Of a stretch of DNA of 64,000 nt, positions 14,614-24,303 are shown piece by piece (the stretch's first letter is position 1; each line of letters begins with the position of its first letter). The position numbers were made by a program, and so were the translations under genes. Under the pieces are notes generated by a model. That model worked only from the letters and a program-made list of their open reading frames with translations. It ran no database searches and was not told where the DNA came from. Origin of the DNA: JAWXBA01 sp048499805 (GTDB lineage Bacteria; Gemmatimonadota; Gemmatimonadetes; Gemmatimonadales; GWC2-71-9); contig JASNZF010000002.1 in NCBI GenBank assembly GCA_048499805.1, forward strand, positions 372,001 to 436,000. The letters run 5' to 3'.

Positions 14614-16565
14614 TGGCCAAGCCCCCGGTTCGAATCCAGTTCCTGCAGGGCGTCCTGCTCCTTGGCTTCCTGGCCGTGGTGGTGCGCTCGGCGCAGGTCC
14701 AGGTGGTGGACCATGACCGCTGGGCCCGCGAGGCCGAGGCCCGGCGGACCCGGCTCGATACCCTGCCGGCGCGGCGCGGCACCATCTACGACCGCAACCG
14801 GGTCCCGCTGGCCAACGCGCAGGATTTCTACCGGGTCCAGATCGCCACCAATGAGGTCCGCGACACCGCAGCCGTGATCCGGATCGCGGTCCGGGACCTC
14901 GGGGCCGACCGCCGCGACCTGCTGGCCGATTTCCGCTCCGGCGAGCGCCGGTACCACTTCATGTACGGACCGTTCACCGCCACTGAGGTCGATTCGCTGC
15001 GGCGATTCCGCGGGATCCACCTGACCCGGGTCTACCAGCGGGGGTACCCCTCGGCGGGACTGGCCCGACCGGTGATCGGCGCGCTGAGTGACAGCTCGGG
15101 CCGTGGCGTGTCCGGGCTGGAACGGATGCTCGACTCGATCCTGGCCGGGGTGCCCGGGGAGCAGGTGTCGCTGCGCGACCGGTCGGGGCGGACGTACGAA
15201 TCGCCCCAGCGCCGGCTGCGCAACCCGGTGGACGGGCTGGATGTGGTGCTCACCCTCGATGCCGAGCTGCAGTCGATTGCCGAGTCGGGGCTGGACGAGG
15301 CGATCCGCGAGATGGAGGCCGACGGCGGTGACGTGGTCTTCCTCGACCCCCAGAGCGGGGAACTGCTGGCGGTAGCCTCCCGCACCGCCGAGGGCACGGC
15401 CAGCGCCTCGGTCTTCACGGTGGCGTTCGAACCGGGCTCCACGGCCAAGCTGTTCACCGCGGCGGCGCTGCTGGCCCATGATCGGGTCACCCCGGAGATG
15501 ACCGTGGACGTGGCGACGGAGCCGCTGCGGATTCCCGGCCGTCCCGGTCCGATCAACGACGCCGAGCCCAAGCCGGGGCGGTACACGCTGGCCCACGCCA
15601 TCGAGGTGTCCAGCAACATTGCCACCGTGAAGTTCGGGCAGTTGCTGACGCCAGTGGAGCACTTCGAGATGCTCCGGGACCTCGGCTTCGACGGACCGAC
15701 CGGGGTCGAGCTCCCCCGCGAGGCGGTGGTGCGGCTCCCGCCGCCCGACCGCTGGCACCCGGCGGACCATGGTCCGTCGATGTCGATGGGCTACCGGTTC
15801 CAGGTCACCCCGATCCAGCTGGCGGTGGCCTACGGTGCGATCGCCAACAATGGCGTGCTGATGGCGCCGACCCTGGTGCGCGAGGTGCGCAACGCCTCGG
15901 GCGAGGTGTTCTACCGTCACCACCCCGACACGGTGCGGCGGGTGATCACGCCGGAGGTGGCGGCCGTCCTGCGGAGCTACCTGGACCTGGCGGCGGGCGA
16001 GTCGGGCACCGGGGGGGCGTCGCAGCTGTCGGGGTACCGGGTGGCAGGGAAGACGGGGACCTCGCGCCGGGTCGTCGACGGCCGCTACACCTCGAGCTAC
16101 ATCTCGTCTTTCGCGGGACTCTTCCCCGCGGATGACCCCCAGTTTGTCGTCATCGTCAAGATCGAGAATCCGCGCGGGGCGTACTACGGCGGCGAGACCG
16201 CCGCGCCGCTGCTCAAGGTCATGCTGGAGCGGGCCCTGCAGGCCCGCCAGAGCGCCATCAACCGCGGGCGTCCCACCAGTGCAGCGCAGGCGGCCGCCAC
16301 CCCCGAGCGGAAGGCGGCGCCCGCCGCCGACGCACCCGTCGTTGTCGTCGCCGTGCCCCGTACCTCACCACCGCCCGCCGACCCCGCGCTGGTCACGGTG
16401 CCGGATGTGGCCGGCACCTCGGTGCGGGTGGCCGCGCTGGCGCTGCACCGCCGGGGGCTCCAGGTCCGGCTGCGGGGATCCGGCACCGTCACCGCCACCA
16501 GTCCCTCGGCGGGCGCCTCGCTCCCGGCAGGGAGCATTGTCGACCTGATCACGAATCGCCCATGA
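14613..16565 (+). CDS. ftsI: Septal peptidoglycan transpeptidase FtsI/PBP3 with C-terminal PASTA domain
   Basis: A 650-residue class B penicillin-binding protein that cross-links septal peptidoglycan. It has an N-terminal span (LQGVLLLGFLAVVV), a pedestal domain with RRGTIYDRNRVPLA, and a transpeptidase domain. The active-site motifs are STAK (Ser276, Lys279), SSN at 333-335 and KTG at 480-482. Residues about 595-650 form one PASTA domain (VPDVAGTSVRVAALALHRRG, ending in a GSIVDLI strand) after an Ala/Pro linker. PASTA tails are common in SpoVD-type Gram-positive enzymes and rarer on FtsI of diderms; they may sense muropeptides or septal glycan. It overlaps murE by 4 nt. Confidence 0.95.
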   Translation: MAKPPVRIQFLQGVLLLGFLAVVVRSAQVQVVDHDRWAREAEARRTRLDTLPARRGTIYDRNRVPLANAQDFYRVQIATNEVRDTAAVIRIAVRDLGADRRDLLADFRSGERRYHFMYGPFTATEVDSLRRFRGIHLTRVYQRGYPSAGLARPVIGALSDSSGRGVSGLERMLDSILAGVPGEQVSLRDRSGRTYESPQRRLRNPVDGLDVVLTLDAELQSIAESGLDEAIREMEADGGDVVFLDPQSGELLAVASRTAEGTASASVFTVAFEPGSTAKLFTAAALLAHDRVTPEMTVDVATEPLRIPGRPGPINDAEPKPGRYTLAHAIEVSSNIATVKFGQLLTPVEHFEMLRDLGFDGPTGVELPREAVVRLPPPDRWHPADHGPSMSMGYRFQVTPIQLAVAYGAIANNGVLMAPTLVREVRNASGEVFYRHHPDTVRRVITPEVAAVLRSYLDLAAGESGTGGASQLSGYRVAGKTGTSRRVVDGRYTSSYISSFAGLFPADDPQFVVIVKIENPRGAYYGGETAAPLLKVMLERALQARQSAINRGRPTSAAQAAATPERKAAPAADAPVVVVAVPRTSPPPADPALVTVPDVAGTSVRVAALALHRRGLQVRLRGSGTVTATSPSAGASLPAGSIVDLITNRP

Positions 16566-18019
16566 CCCTGACGCTTGATCACCTCGCCCACCTGCTGCGC
16601 GCCGAGCAGCTCCTGATTGCGGCGCCCGAGCAGGACGGCGTGGTCGAGGCCCTCGCCACCGACAGCCGCGCCGTGACCCCGGGGGCGCTCTTCATCGCCC
16701 TGCCCGGTACCCAGGTCGACGGGCACCGGTTCGTGGCCGCCGCCGGCGCCGCGGGTGCCCGCGCCGCCCTGGTGGAGCACCCGGTGGATACGGCACTCCC
16801 CCAGGTCGTCGTGCGCGATGCCCACCGGGCGGCCATCGTGCTGGCGCGGCACTGGCACGGGCACCCGACCGCCGGGATGCGGCTGGTGGGAATCACCGGC
16901 ACCAACGGCAAGACGACGACGACCGCCCTGGTGCGCCACCTCCTGGACGAGGGCGGCAATGCCGGGACGATTGGCACACTCGGCGCGTTCGATGGGGCAG
17001 GGGAGAAGGTTCCCTCCACCGCCGGTTCGCTGACGACCCCAGGTCCCGTCGACCTCCAGGCGACCTTCGCCGCCCTGGCGGCGCGCGGGGTGCGGCAGGT
17101 GGCGATGGAGACCTCGTCGCACAGTCTGGACCAGGGCCGGCTCGATGGCCTGGAGTTCCAGGCCGGGATCTTCACCAACCTGACCCGGGAACACCTGGAC
17201 TACCACGAGACCATGGCGCGCTACCTCGCCGCCAAGCTGCGGCTCGTGGACCTCCTGGCCACCGACGGCTTTGCCATCGTCAACGCCGACGACCCGGCCT
17301 GGGCGCCGATCACCCGGCGGCCGCTGGTGACCTTCGGACGGAGCGGGAACGCCATGGTGCGGGCGGAGGGCGAGGTCGCCGGCGCGGGAGGGACCCGGTT
17401 CGCCTTGACGGGGGTCTTCGGCACCCGCGAGATCGACCTGCCGATCGCGGGCGAGTTCAACGTGGCGAATGCCCTGGGCGCGGCGGCCTGCGCGCTGGCC
17501 CTGGGGCGTCCGCTCGCCGAGGTGGCCGATCGGCTGGACACCGCGCCCCAGGTGCCGGGACGCATGGAGCGACTCGCCGCCGCGCCCTGCACGGTCCTGC
17601 GCGACTACTGCCATACTCCCGACGCCTTCGAGCGGGTGCTCGCCGCCCTGCGACCCCTCACCGCCGGGCAACTGGTGATCCTGTTCGGGTGCGGCGGCGA
17701 CCGGGATCGCGGCAAGCGGCCCGAGATGGGGGAGATCGCCGGCCGCCTCGCGGACCAGGTCTACCTGACCACCGACAACCCGCGCTCGGAGGATCCCGAC
17801 CGGATCATCGACGACATCGCGGCGGGGATGGGGGGGCGGCCCTACCACCGGATCCTGGATCGGGAGGAGGCCATTGCCGCGGCGATCGCCTCGGCCTCGG
17901 CGGGGGACACGATCCTCCTCGCGGGGAAGGGCCACGAGACCTACCAGCTGATTGGTGGGCGGAAGTTGCCCTTTGACGAACGCGCCATCGTCCGCACCCT
18001 CACGCGGCAGGAGCCCTGA
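16562..18019 (+). CDS. murE: UDP-MurNAc-tripeptide synthetase MurE (diaminopimelate-adding type)
   Basis: MurE adds the third amino acid of the peptidoglycan stem peptide in the cytoplasm. The 485-residue protein shows the Mur ligase N-terminal domain (TDSRAVTPGALFIAL), the ATP loop GTNGKT at 113-118, ETSSHSLDQGRL, the NLTREHLDYH segment and the AAKLRL region with the lysine that is carbamylated in this family. DNPRSED near 405-411 is the DNPR motif associated with meso-diaminopimelate rather than lysine. The usual DYAHTPD motif reads DYCHTPD here. It overlaps ftsI and murF (stop and start share one base). Confidence 0.96.
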   Translation: MTLTLDHLAHLLRAEQLLIAAPEQDGVVEALATDSRAVTPGALFIALPGTQVDGHRFVAAAGAAGARAALVEHPVDTALPQVVVRDAHRAAIVLARHWHGHPTAGMRLVGITGTNGKTTTTALVRHLLDEGGNAGTIGTLGAFDGAGEKVPSTAGSLTTPGPVDLQATFAALAARGVRQVAMETSSHSLDQGRLDGLEFQAGIFTNLTREHLDYHETMARYLAAKLRLVDLLATDGFAIVNADDPAWAPITRRPLVTFGRSGNAMVRAEGEVAGAGGTRFALTGVFGTREIDLPIAGEFNVANALGAAACALALGRPLAEVADRLDTAPQVPGRMERLAAAPCTVLRDYCHTPDAFERVLAALRPLTAGQLVILFGCGGDRDRGKRPEMGEIAGRLADQVYLTTDNPRSEDPDRIIDDIAAGMGGRPYHRILDREEAIAAAIASASAGDTILLAGKGHETYQLIGGRKLPFDERAIVRTLTRQEP

Positions 18020-19374
18020 TGCGCTGGACCCACGGCGTGGTGATGGATGCCCTCGGCGAGGCGTGGTCTGGATCCAGTCCCCAGCGCGAGTACACCGGGA
18101 TCAGCACCGACACCCGGACGCTCCCCCTCGGGGCGCTCTTCGTGGCCATCGCCGGGGACCGCTTCGACGGGCACGCACACCTGGCGGCGGCCCGCGATCG
18201 CGGAGCCCTCGGTGCGGTGGTGCAACAGGGGACGGCCGAGGTGCCCGGCCTGGTCCTGTACCAGGTGCCGGACACGGTCCGCGCCCTGGGGCAGCTGGCG
18301 CGGGTCCGGCGGCGCGAGATCCGCGGGCCGGTGATCGCGATCACCGGCACCAATGGCAAGACCAGCACCAAGGAGATGATGGCGGCGGCGCTTGGAACAC
18401 GGTACCGCACCCATCGCACCGCCGCCAACGAGAACAACCTGATCGGCGTGCCGCTGACGGTGCTCCAGGCACCGGCGGACACCGATGCCCTGGTGATCGA
18501 GGCGGGGGCGAGCGTCCCGGGGGAGATCGGGCGCTACCGCGAGATCATCGAACCGGAGATCGCCCTGGTGACCAACACGGTGGCCGGGCACCTCGAGGGG
18601 TTCGGCTCGCTCGAGGGGGTCCTCACCGAGAAGCTCTCCCTGACCGACGGGGTGCCGTTGGCGGTGGTGGGCACGGACCCCCCGGCGCTCGCCCTCGGGG
18701 CACGCGAACGGGCTGGCCGGACCATCACCGCGGGACTGTCCGGTGCCGACCTGGTGCCGGAGTCGTGCACGCTGGAACCGGATGGGCGGCCACGGGTCAC
18801 CGTGGACGGGGTGGAGTTCGTCCTGGCGGTGCCTGGTGCGCACCAGGCCGGGAATGCCATGCTGGTCTGGGCGGTGGCGCGTGAACTCGGCCTGGACCTG
18901 GCCCAGGTCGGACAGGCGTTGGGCCAGTTCGTCCTGCCGGGTGGGCGGGTAGAGATGGGCCATTACGGCCAGCTCACCATCCTGAACGACTGTTACAATG
19001 CGAACCCGCAGTCCTTCCGGGCCGCGATCGCGCTGGCCCAGTCGCTGCGGACCGGCCGGCGGCTGGTCTTCGTGGCGGGCACGATGCTCGAACTGGGCGA
19101 CCGGGAGGCGGCCCTCCACCGTGAGGTCGCGGCCGACCTCGCGGCGCTCGATCCGGAACTGCTGGTGGCGGTGGGCGCCTTCGGGCCGGCGCTCGGGCCG
19201 CACGCCGCCGCCCGGGGCGACCGCCTGCTCGTGGCGCCGGATGCGGAGGCCGCGGCGCCGCTCCTCGCCGCGCGGCTCCGGGGCGACGAGCTCGTGGTGC
19301 TCAAGGCGTCCCGTGGCGTGGCCCTCGAACGTATACTTCCGGCAATCACCTCCCGCGCCCTTCCGCTGGACTGA
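18019..19374 (+). CDS. murF: UDP-MurNAc-tripeptide D-alanyl-D-alanine ligase MurF
   Basis: MurF adds D-Ala-D-Ala to complete the UDP-MurNAc pentapeptide. The 451-residue protein has the N-terminal STDTRTLPLGALFVAI segment, the ATP loop GTNGKTSTKEMM at 110-121, the family-typical NENNLIGVPLT stretch, and NDCYNANPQSFRAAI in the C-terminal domain. Its length is typical. The start overlaps the murE stop by one base. mraY follows after 6 nt, showing co-transcription. The Ddl that makes its D-Ala-D-Ala substrate is not encoded nearby. Confidence 0.96.
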   Translation: MRWTHGVVMDALGEAWSGSSPQREYTGISTDTRTLPLGALFVAIAGDRFDGHAHLAAARDRGALGAVVQQGTAEVPGLVLYQVPDTVRALGQLARVRRREIRGPVIAITGTNGKTSTKEMMAAALGTRYRTHRTAANENNLIGVPLTVLQAPADTDALVIEAGASVPGEIGRYREIIEPEIALVTNTVAGHLEGFGSLEGVLTEKLSLTDGVPLAVVGTDPPALALGARERAGRTITAGLSGADLVPESCTLEPDGRPRVTVDGVEFVLAVPGAHQAGNAMLVWAVARELGLDLAQVGQALGQFVLPGGRVEMGHYGQLTILNDCYNANPQSFRAAIALAQSLRTGRRLVFVAGTMLELGDREAALHREVAADLAALDPELLVAVGAFGPALGPHAAARGDRLLVAPDAEAAAPLLAARLRGDELVVLKASRGVALERILPAITSRALPLD

Positions 19375-19380
19375 GGACGG

Positions 19381-20508
19381 ATGTTCTATCACCTCTTTGC
19401 GCCGCTGGCCCAGTCCGGTGGCATCTACAACCTGTTCAACTACATCAGCTTTCGGGCGGCCGGGGCGGTGGTCACGGCGCTGCTCATCGCGTTCCTGGTC
19501 GGCCCCTGGGTGATCCGCCGGCTGCGGGCGCTCAAGGTTGGCCAGGTGATCCGCGCCGAGGGGCCGGCCAGCCACCAGGGCAAGCGGGGCACCCCGACGA
19601 TGGGCGGGCTGATCATCCTGGCCGCCACGATCATCCCCACGCTGCTCTGGGCGCCGCTCACCAACCGGTTCGTGGTGGTGGCGATGCTGGCCACCCTCTG
19701 GATGGGGGCGATCGGCTTCCTGGACGACTACCTCAAGATCGTGCAGGGGAAGTCCCGCGGCCTGGTGGCACGGTGGAAGCTCGCCGGACAGGTCAGCTTC
19801 GGCCTGGTCCTCGGCATCTACCTCCTGGTCTTCCCGGTGGTCCCCGAATCGACCATTCCCGCCGCCGGGACCACGCTGCCGTTCCTGAAGTACGTGGTGG
19901 TGGTGTTTGCCCCCTGGCTCTTCGTGGCGTTCGTGACCTTCGTGGTCACCGCGTTCAGCAATGCCGTCAACCTGACCGACGGGCTCGACGGACTGGCCAC
20001 CGGACTGACCGCCATCGCGGCCGGGGCGTTCGCCTTCTTCGCCTATGTCCTGGGCCGGGTGGATGCGACCACCTACCTGCAGTTCTTCTACCTGCCCGGT
20101 GCAGGCGAGCTGACTGTCTTCTGCAGTGCGCTGATGGGGGCGTCGCTTGGCTTCCTCTGGTTCAACGCCCACCCCGCCGAGGTGTTCATGGGGGACACGG
20201 GGAGCCTGGCGATCGGTGGCGCGCTGGCCGCCGTGGCGATCCTGCTCAAGGCCGAGTTCCTGTTCGTGATCATCGGTGGGGTGTTCGTCCTCGAGGCGCT
20301 GTCGGTGAGCATCCAGGTCGGCACCCACAAGTACCTCAAGCGCACCCGAGGCCGCGAATACGCCGATGCCCACCGGGTCTTCCGGATGGCCCCGATCCAT
20401 CACCATTTCGAGAAGCTGGGCTGGGCCGAGACCACGGTGGTCACGCGCTTCTACATCCTCGGGATCATCTTCGCCCTGGTGGCCCTGGCCACCCTCAAGC
20501 TGCGATGA
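19381..20508 (+). CDS. mraY: Phospho-MurNAc-pentapeptide transferase MraY
   Basis: MraY forms lipid I on undecaprenyl phosphate at the inner membrane. The 375-residue protein has about ten membrane spans. Hallmarks are the cytoplasmic loop GKRGTPTMGGLIIL, the aspartate-rich GFLDDYLKI, NLTDGLDGLATGL with catalytic Asp residues, NAHPAEVFMGDTGSLA, and the histidine loop APIHHHFEKLGWAET. Length and order match the family. It shares ATGA with murD. Confidence 0.97.
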   Translation: MFYHLFAPLAQSGGIYNLFNYISFRAAGAVVTALLIAFLVGPWVIRRLRALKVGQVIRAEGPASHQGKRGTPTMGGLIILAATIIPTLLWAPLTNRFVVVAMLATLWMGAIGFLDDYLKIVQGKSRGLVARWKLAGQVSFGLVLGIYLLVFPVVPESTIPAAGTTLPFLKYVVVVFAPWLFVAFVTFVVTAFSNAVNLTDGLDGLATGLTAIAAGAFAFFAYVLGRVDATTYLQFFYLPGAGELTVFCSALMGASLGFLWFNAHPAEVFMGDTGSLAIGGALAAVAILLKAEFLFVIIGGVFVLEALSVSIQVGTHKYLKRTRGREYADAHRVFRMAPIHHHFEKLGWAETTVVTRFYILGIIFALVALATLKLR

Positions 20509-21860
20509 CCCTGGCCGAATGGGCCGCGGCGGGCCGGGAGATTGCGGTGGTCGGCCTGGGCGCCAGCGGGATCGCGGCCACCCGGCTGCTGCGAGCCCGC
20601 GGGATCGCGGTCTATGCCTCGGACGCGGGGCAGGGCGCCGCCCTGGAGGCGTCGGCGGCGGAGCTGCGCACCCTCGGGGCCGAGGTGGAGGTCGGGCGCC
20701 ACGACCTGGAGCGGATCGCCCGCAGCGGTGGGGTGGTGGTCTCGCCCGGGGTACCGCCCGATGTGGCGCCGCTCCACACTGCCCGCGAGGCCGGCGTACC
20801 GGTGCGTGCCGAGGCCGATCTTGGGCTGGAGGCGCTGGCGGGAGTGCCGTTCGTGGCCATCACCGGCACCAACGGGAAAACCACCACCACCGCGCTGGTG
20901 GCGCACCTCCTGGCCGCTGGCGGGTTTCGGGCGGTGGAGGCCGGGAACATCGGCACGCCGGTCTGCGCGGTGGCAATGGCCCAGACCCCGCCTGAGTGGA
21001 TGGCGGTCGAACTCTCCTCGTTCCAGCTCCATGACTGCCATGTCCACCGTCCCGCGATCGGCATCCTGACCAACCTCTCGCCCGACCATCTGGACCGTTA
21101 CGCCACGATCGAGGAGTACTACGGTGACAAGGCCCGGCTCTTTCTGCACGCCGAGCCCCGGTCCACGTGGGTGCTCAACCAGGACGACGCCCCCAGCGTG
21201 GCGCTTGCCGCCGGCGCGGCGGGGCACCGGGTGATGGTCTCGCTGCGGGGGCGCGCCGACGCCTGGTTCGACCGCGACGGAGCGCAGCTGGTGCTCCACG
21301 GTGACCCGATCCTGCCACGCGCGGAGCTGCACCTGCTGGGCGACCACAATGTTGCCAACGCCCTGATGGCGGCGGCCGCCGCGGCAGTGGCCGGGGTGGG
21401 GCCTGAAGCGCTCGCGATGGGGCTCCGGAGCTTCCGGGCGTTGACCCACCGGCTGGAGCCGGTGGGGACGGTCGGTGGGGTCGTCTGGATCAACGACTCC
21501 AAGGCGACCAACATCGCCTCGACCGAGGTGGCCCTGGCGGCGATGGACCGCCCCTACGTCCTCCTGCTCGGCGGGCGCCACAAGGGCGAGGCCTACACGC
21601 GGCTCCTGCCGGCGCTGAAGTCCGGCTGCCGTGGTGTCGTGGCCTATGGCGAGGCGGAACCGCTGATCCGGGCCGACCTGGAGGGGAGCATCCCCGTGGT
21701 GGGCGCGGGAATGGCGTGGGATGCGGTGATCGCCGCCGCGCGGCAGATGGCCCAGCCGGGTGATGCGGTGCTCCTCTCCCCGGCCTGCTCGAGCTTCGAC
21801 ATGTTCCGCAACTACGGGGAACGCGGTGCCCGCTTCCGGGCCGCGGTGGCCGGGCCATGA
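20505..21860 (+). CDS. murD: UDP-MurNAc-L-alanine:D-glutamate ligase MurD
   Basis: MurD adds D-glutamate to UDP-MurNAc-L-Ala. The ATG of the ATGA overlap with mraY gives 451 residues. The N-terminal Rossmann fold opens with IAVVGLGASGIAATRLL, the ATP loop GTNGKT is at 121-126, the substrate segment is ELSSFQLHDC, and NLSPDHLDRY and HRLEPVGTVGGVVWINDSKATN lead to the C-terminal LSPACSSFDMFRNYGERG. The frame is open far upstream inside mraY, but only the overlap start fits the family. It overlaps ftsW by 4 nt. Confidence 0.96.
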   Translation: MTLAEWAAAGREIAVVGLGASGIAATRLLRARGIAVYASDAGQGAALEASAAELRTLGAEVEVGRHDLERIARSGGVVVSPGVPPDVAPLHTAREAGVPVRAEADLGLEALAGVPFVAITGTNGKTTTTALVAHLLAAGGFRAVEAGNIGTPVCAVAMAQTPPEWMAVELSSFQLHDCHVHRPAIGILTNLSPDHLDRYATIEEYYGDKARLFLHAEPRSTWVLNQDDAPSVALAAGAAGHRVMVSLRGRADAWFDRDGAQLVLHGDPILPRAELHLLGDHNVANALMAAAAAAVAGVGPEALAMGLRSFRALTHRLEPVGTVGGVVWINDSKATNIASTEVALAAMDRPYVLLLGGRHKGEAYTRLLPALKSGCRGVVAYGEAEPLIRADLEGSIPVVGAGMAWDAVIAAARQMAQPGDAVLLSPACSSFDMFRNYGERGARFRAAVAGP

Positions 21861-22990
21861 GTACCGCCGCGGTGCAGCACCCCGGGGAGCGGCGCTGGGA
21901 GACCCGCCTGCTTGCGGTCATCACCGTCACCCTCACCGTCCTGGGAATCGCGTCGGTCTACAGCGCCGCCTCGCTGAGCGAGAATGCGCAGGCCCTCGCC
22001 CTCAACCAGCTCTCGGGTGCGCTGGCCGGCGGCCTGCTGCTGGTGATCGCCTCGCGGGTGGACTACGCCATCTGGCGGCCCCTGGCCTGGCCGCTGCTCG
22101 GGCTGGTGCTGGTGGCGCTCCTGGTTCTGCTGGTGCCGTTCACCCTGCCGATCAGCCTGCCGCGGAATGGCGCCCGGCGGTGGATCGACCTTGGGATCCT
22201 GAGCTTCCAGCCCAGCGAGGCGGCGCGGTTCGCCATCGTGCTCTGGGCTGCGGCACTCGCGGCCAAGAAGGGGGCCCAGATCCGCGAGTTCAAGAAGGGC
22301 GTCCTGCCGTTCCTGCTGGTCTTCGGCCTGGTCTCCCTGATGGTCCTGCGGCAGCCCAATCTCTCCATGGCGACGATGCTCGCCCTGCTCGGCGGCGTGG
22401 TGCTCTTCACCGCGGGCGCCAAGCTGGGCCAGTTCATCCTGCTGGGCCTGGGCGTCGGCCTGATCGTGCTCCGCAAGATCCTCGACACCGGCTACCGCAG
22501 CGAGCGATTCCTGGCCTTCCTCAATCCCGAATCCGGGCTCACCGACGCCGGGTTCCAGGTGCGCCAGTCGCTGGTGGGCCTCGGCTCCGGCGGATTCTTC
22601 GGCGTCGGCTTCGGGCAGGGGCAGCAGAAGCTCAACTACCTCCCCTTCGGCTACTCCGACTTCATCTTCAGCGCCATCGGAGAGGAGTGGGGCTTTGTCG
22701 GGACGTTCCTGATCGCGGTGCTCTTCGCCACGTTCTGCTGGATGGGCTTCCGGATCGCGCGGACGGCCCGCGACCCGTTCGGCCAGTTCCTCGCGACCGG
22801 GCTCACCGCCGGGATCGGGATCACCGCGTTCATGCACATGGCGGTGAACCTCGGCATGATGCCGGCCACGGGGCTGCCGCTGCCCTTCATCTCGCACGGT
22901 CGCTCGAGCCTCCTCATCAACCTGCTCGCGGTGGGGGTGATCCTGAGCGTGGGGCGCGTGAGGGGGAGGGGAGCGAGAAGTGAGAAGTGA
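21857..22990 (+). CDS. ftsW: Septal peptidoglycan glycosyltransferase FtsW
   Basis: FtsW polymerises lipid II at the septum together with FtsI. The 377-residue SEDS protein has about ten spans. Marker segments are NGARRWIDLGILSFQPSEAAR, GFQVRQSLVGLGSGGFFGVG, DFIFSAIGEEWGFVG and, near the end, PATGLPLPFISHGRSS. The ftsW rather than rodA name comes from its place between murD and murG. The last codons and the TGA stop lie inside a GAGAAGT heptamer array, so the final residues (GRGARSEK) are partly repeat-derived. Confidence 0.94.
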   Translation: MSTAAVQHPGERRWETRLLAVITVTLTVLGIASVYSAASLSENAQALALNQLSGALAGGLLLVIASRVDYAIWRPLAWPLLGLVLVALLVLLVPFTLPISLPRNGARRWIDLGILSFQPSEAARFAIVLWAAALAAKKGAQIREFKKGVLPFLLVFGLVSLMVLRQPNLSMATMLALLGGVVLFTAGAKLGQFILLGLGVGLIVLRKILDTGYRSERFLAFLNPESGLTDAGFQVRQSLVGLGSGGFFGVGFGQGQQKLNYLPFGYSDFIFSAIGEEWGFVGTFLIAVLFATFCWMGFRIARTARDPFGQFLATGLTAGIGITAFMHMAVNLGMMPATGLPLPFISHGRSSLLINLLAVGVILSVGRVRGRGARSEK

Positions 22991-23021
22991 GAAGTGCGAA
23001 GTGAGAAGAGGGGGCGAGGTG
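22971..23021. repeat. GAGAAGN heptamer array at the ftsW stop codon
   Basis: GAGCGAGAAGTGAGAAGTGA and onward is a degenerate run of the 7-mer GAGAAGT/GAGAAGC. It includes the last ftsW codons and the stop. The remaining 140 nt before murG contain a G-rich run (GGGGCTGGGGGCTGG near 23046) and no gene that I can support. Confidence 0.7.
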
Positions 23022-23160
23022 CTCGGTGTCGGGGACGAGGGAGCAGGGGCTGGGGGCTGGAGGTGAGGGATTGGGAAACGGTCGGGCGCGGATGGAGGGT
23101 GTCGCATGCAGGGGAGGCCTGGCTTCCGGTGATTCACCCAACGGTGCGGCGATCCTGTCC

Positions 23161-24258
23161 GTGACGACCGTCCTCATTGCCGGTGGAGGGACGGGTGGGC
23201 ACCTCATGCCCGCGCTGGCGATCGCCGACGCTATCCGCGCCGCCCGGCCCGATGCGCGGGTGATGCTCGTCGGCGCCACCCGAGGGGTGGAGGCGCGGAT
23301 CCTCCCGACCCGCGACTTCCCGTTCGCGCTCCTCCCGGCCGAGCCGATCTATCGCCGCGAATGGTGGAAGAACCTGCGCCTGCCGGTCACCATGCTGCGC
23401 GTGCTTCGGGAGGCCGGCCGGCTCCTCGATCGGGAACGCCCCGACGTGGTGGTGGGGACCGGAGGGTACGCCTCGGGGCCGGTGGTCTGGCTCGCCGCCC
23501 GCCGGGGCATTCCCACCGCCATCCAGGAACAGAACGCCTTTCCCGGGATTGCCTCGCGACGGCTCGCCGGCGTGGTCCGCGAGATCTACCTCGGGGTGCC
23601 GGAAGCGCGCCAGGCCCTCCGGGCCGGGCCGCGCACCACCGTGGTGGAGACGGGCAACCCCATCGCCCCACCCGATCCGACCCCGGCGTACCGCGTGGCG
23701 GCGCGGGATCAGTTCGGGCTGCGCGAGGATCTCCCCACCCTTGTGGTGACGGGAGGGAGCCAGGGATCGCTGGCGATCAACCGGGAGATCGCCACCTGGC
23801 TCGACGCCGGGGGAGGCGAAGGGGTCCAGGTCCTCTGGGCGGCGGGGAGGGCGACCGTGGGGCAGTTCCAGCAGTACCACAAGCCGCCGGCCGTCCAGGT
23901 CTTCGAGTTCCTGGACCCGATGGCCGCCGCCTGGGCCGTCGCCGACCTGGCGGTGGCCCGGGCCGGGATGATGACCATCGCCGAACTCTGTGCCTGGGGG
24001 ATTCCCGCCATCCTGATCCCGCTCCCCACGGCCGCCGCCGACCACCAGACTCCCAACGCCCGGGTCATGGCCGAGGCGGGCGCAGCCGTTCACCTCCCCC
24101 AGGCCGACCTGGTCCCCGGCCGCCTGGGCCGGGAGATCACCCGATTCCTGGGGGACCCAGTTTTCCGCACGGCGGCCTCCAAATGTGCATTGTCGCGTGG
24201 AAAACCCGCCGCCGCAGCCCAGATTGCCCGCCGAGTTCTGGCACTGTCAGATTCCTGA
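23161..24258 (+). CDS. murG: Undecaprenyldiphospho-MurNAc-pentapeptide GlcNAc transferase MurG
   Basis: MurG converts lipid I to lipid II at the inner face of the membrane. With the GTG at 23161 the protein is 365 residues and begins MTTVLIAGGGTGGH, putting the GGGTGGH loop at 8-14 as in the family. An upstream ATG at 23095 would add 22 residues without family support. Other marks are GTGGYASGPVVWLAA, IQEQNAFPG, TGGSQGSLAIN, and the UDP-GlcNAc site ARAGMMTIAELCAWGIPAIL. It is separated from ftsW by 170 nt of repeat-rich DNA, the only sizeable gap in the dcw cluster. Confidence 0.95.
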   Translation: MTTVLIAGGGTGGHLMPALAIADAIRAARPDARVMLVGATRGVEARILPTRDFPFALLPAEPIYRREWWKNLRLPVTMLRVLREAGRLLDRERPDVVVGTGGYASGPVVWLAARRGIPTAIQEQNAFPGIASRRLAGVVREIYLGVPEARQALRAGPRTTVVETGNPIAPPDPTPAYRVAARDQFGLREDLPTLVVTGGSQGSLAINREIATWLDAGGGEGVQVLWAAGRATVGQFQQYHKPPAVQVFEFLDPMAAAWAVADLAVARAGMMTIAELCAWGIPAILIPLPTAAADHQTPNARVMAEAGAAVHLPQADLVPGRLGREITRFLGDPVFRTAASKCALSRGKPAAAAQIARRVLALSDS

Positions 24259-24264
24259 CGGGCT

Positions 24265-24292
24265 TTCGCAACTGCCTGTCCGTTTTTACATT
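24265..24292 (+). promoter_or_regulatory. Weak candidate promoter before murC
   Basis: The 45-nt gap between murG and murC is unusually AT-rich. TTCGCA and TACATT are 16 nt apart and 12 nt upstream of the murC ATG. Both boxes match the sigma-70 consensus only partly, so this is a suggestion that murC-ftsQAZ has its own promoter. Confidence 0.3.
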
Positions 24293-24303
24293 AGCTCACT
24301 GGG

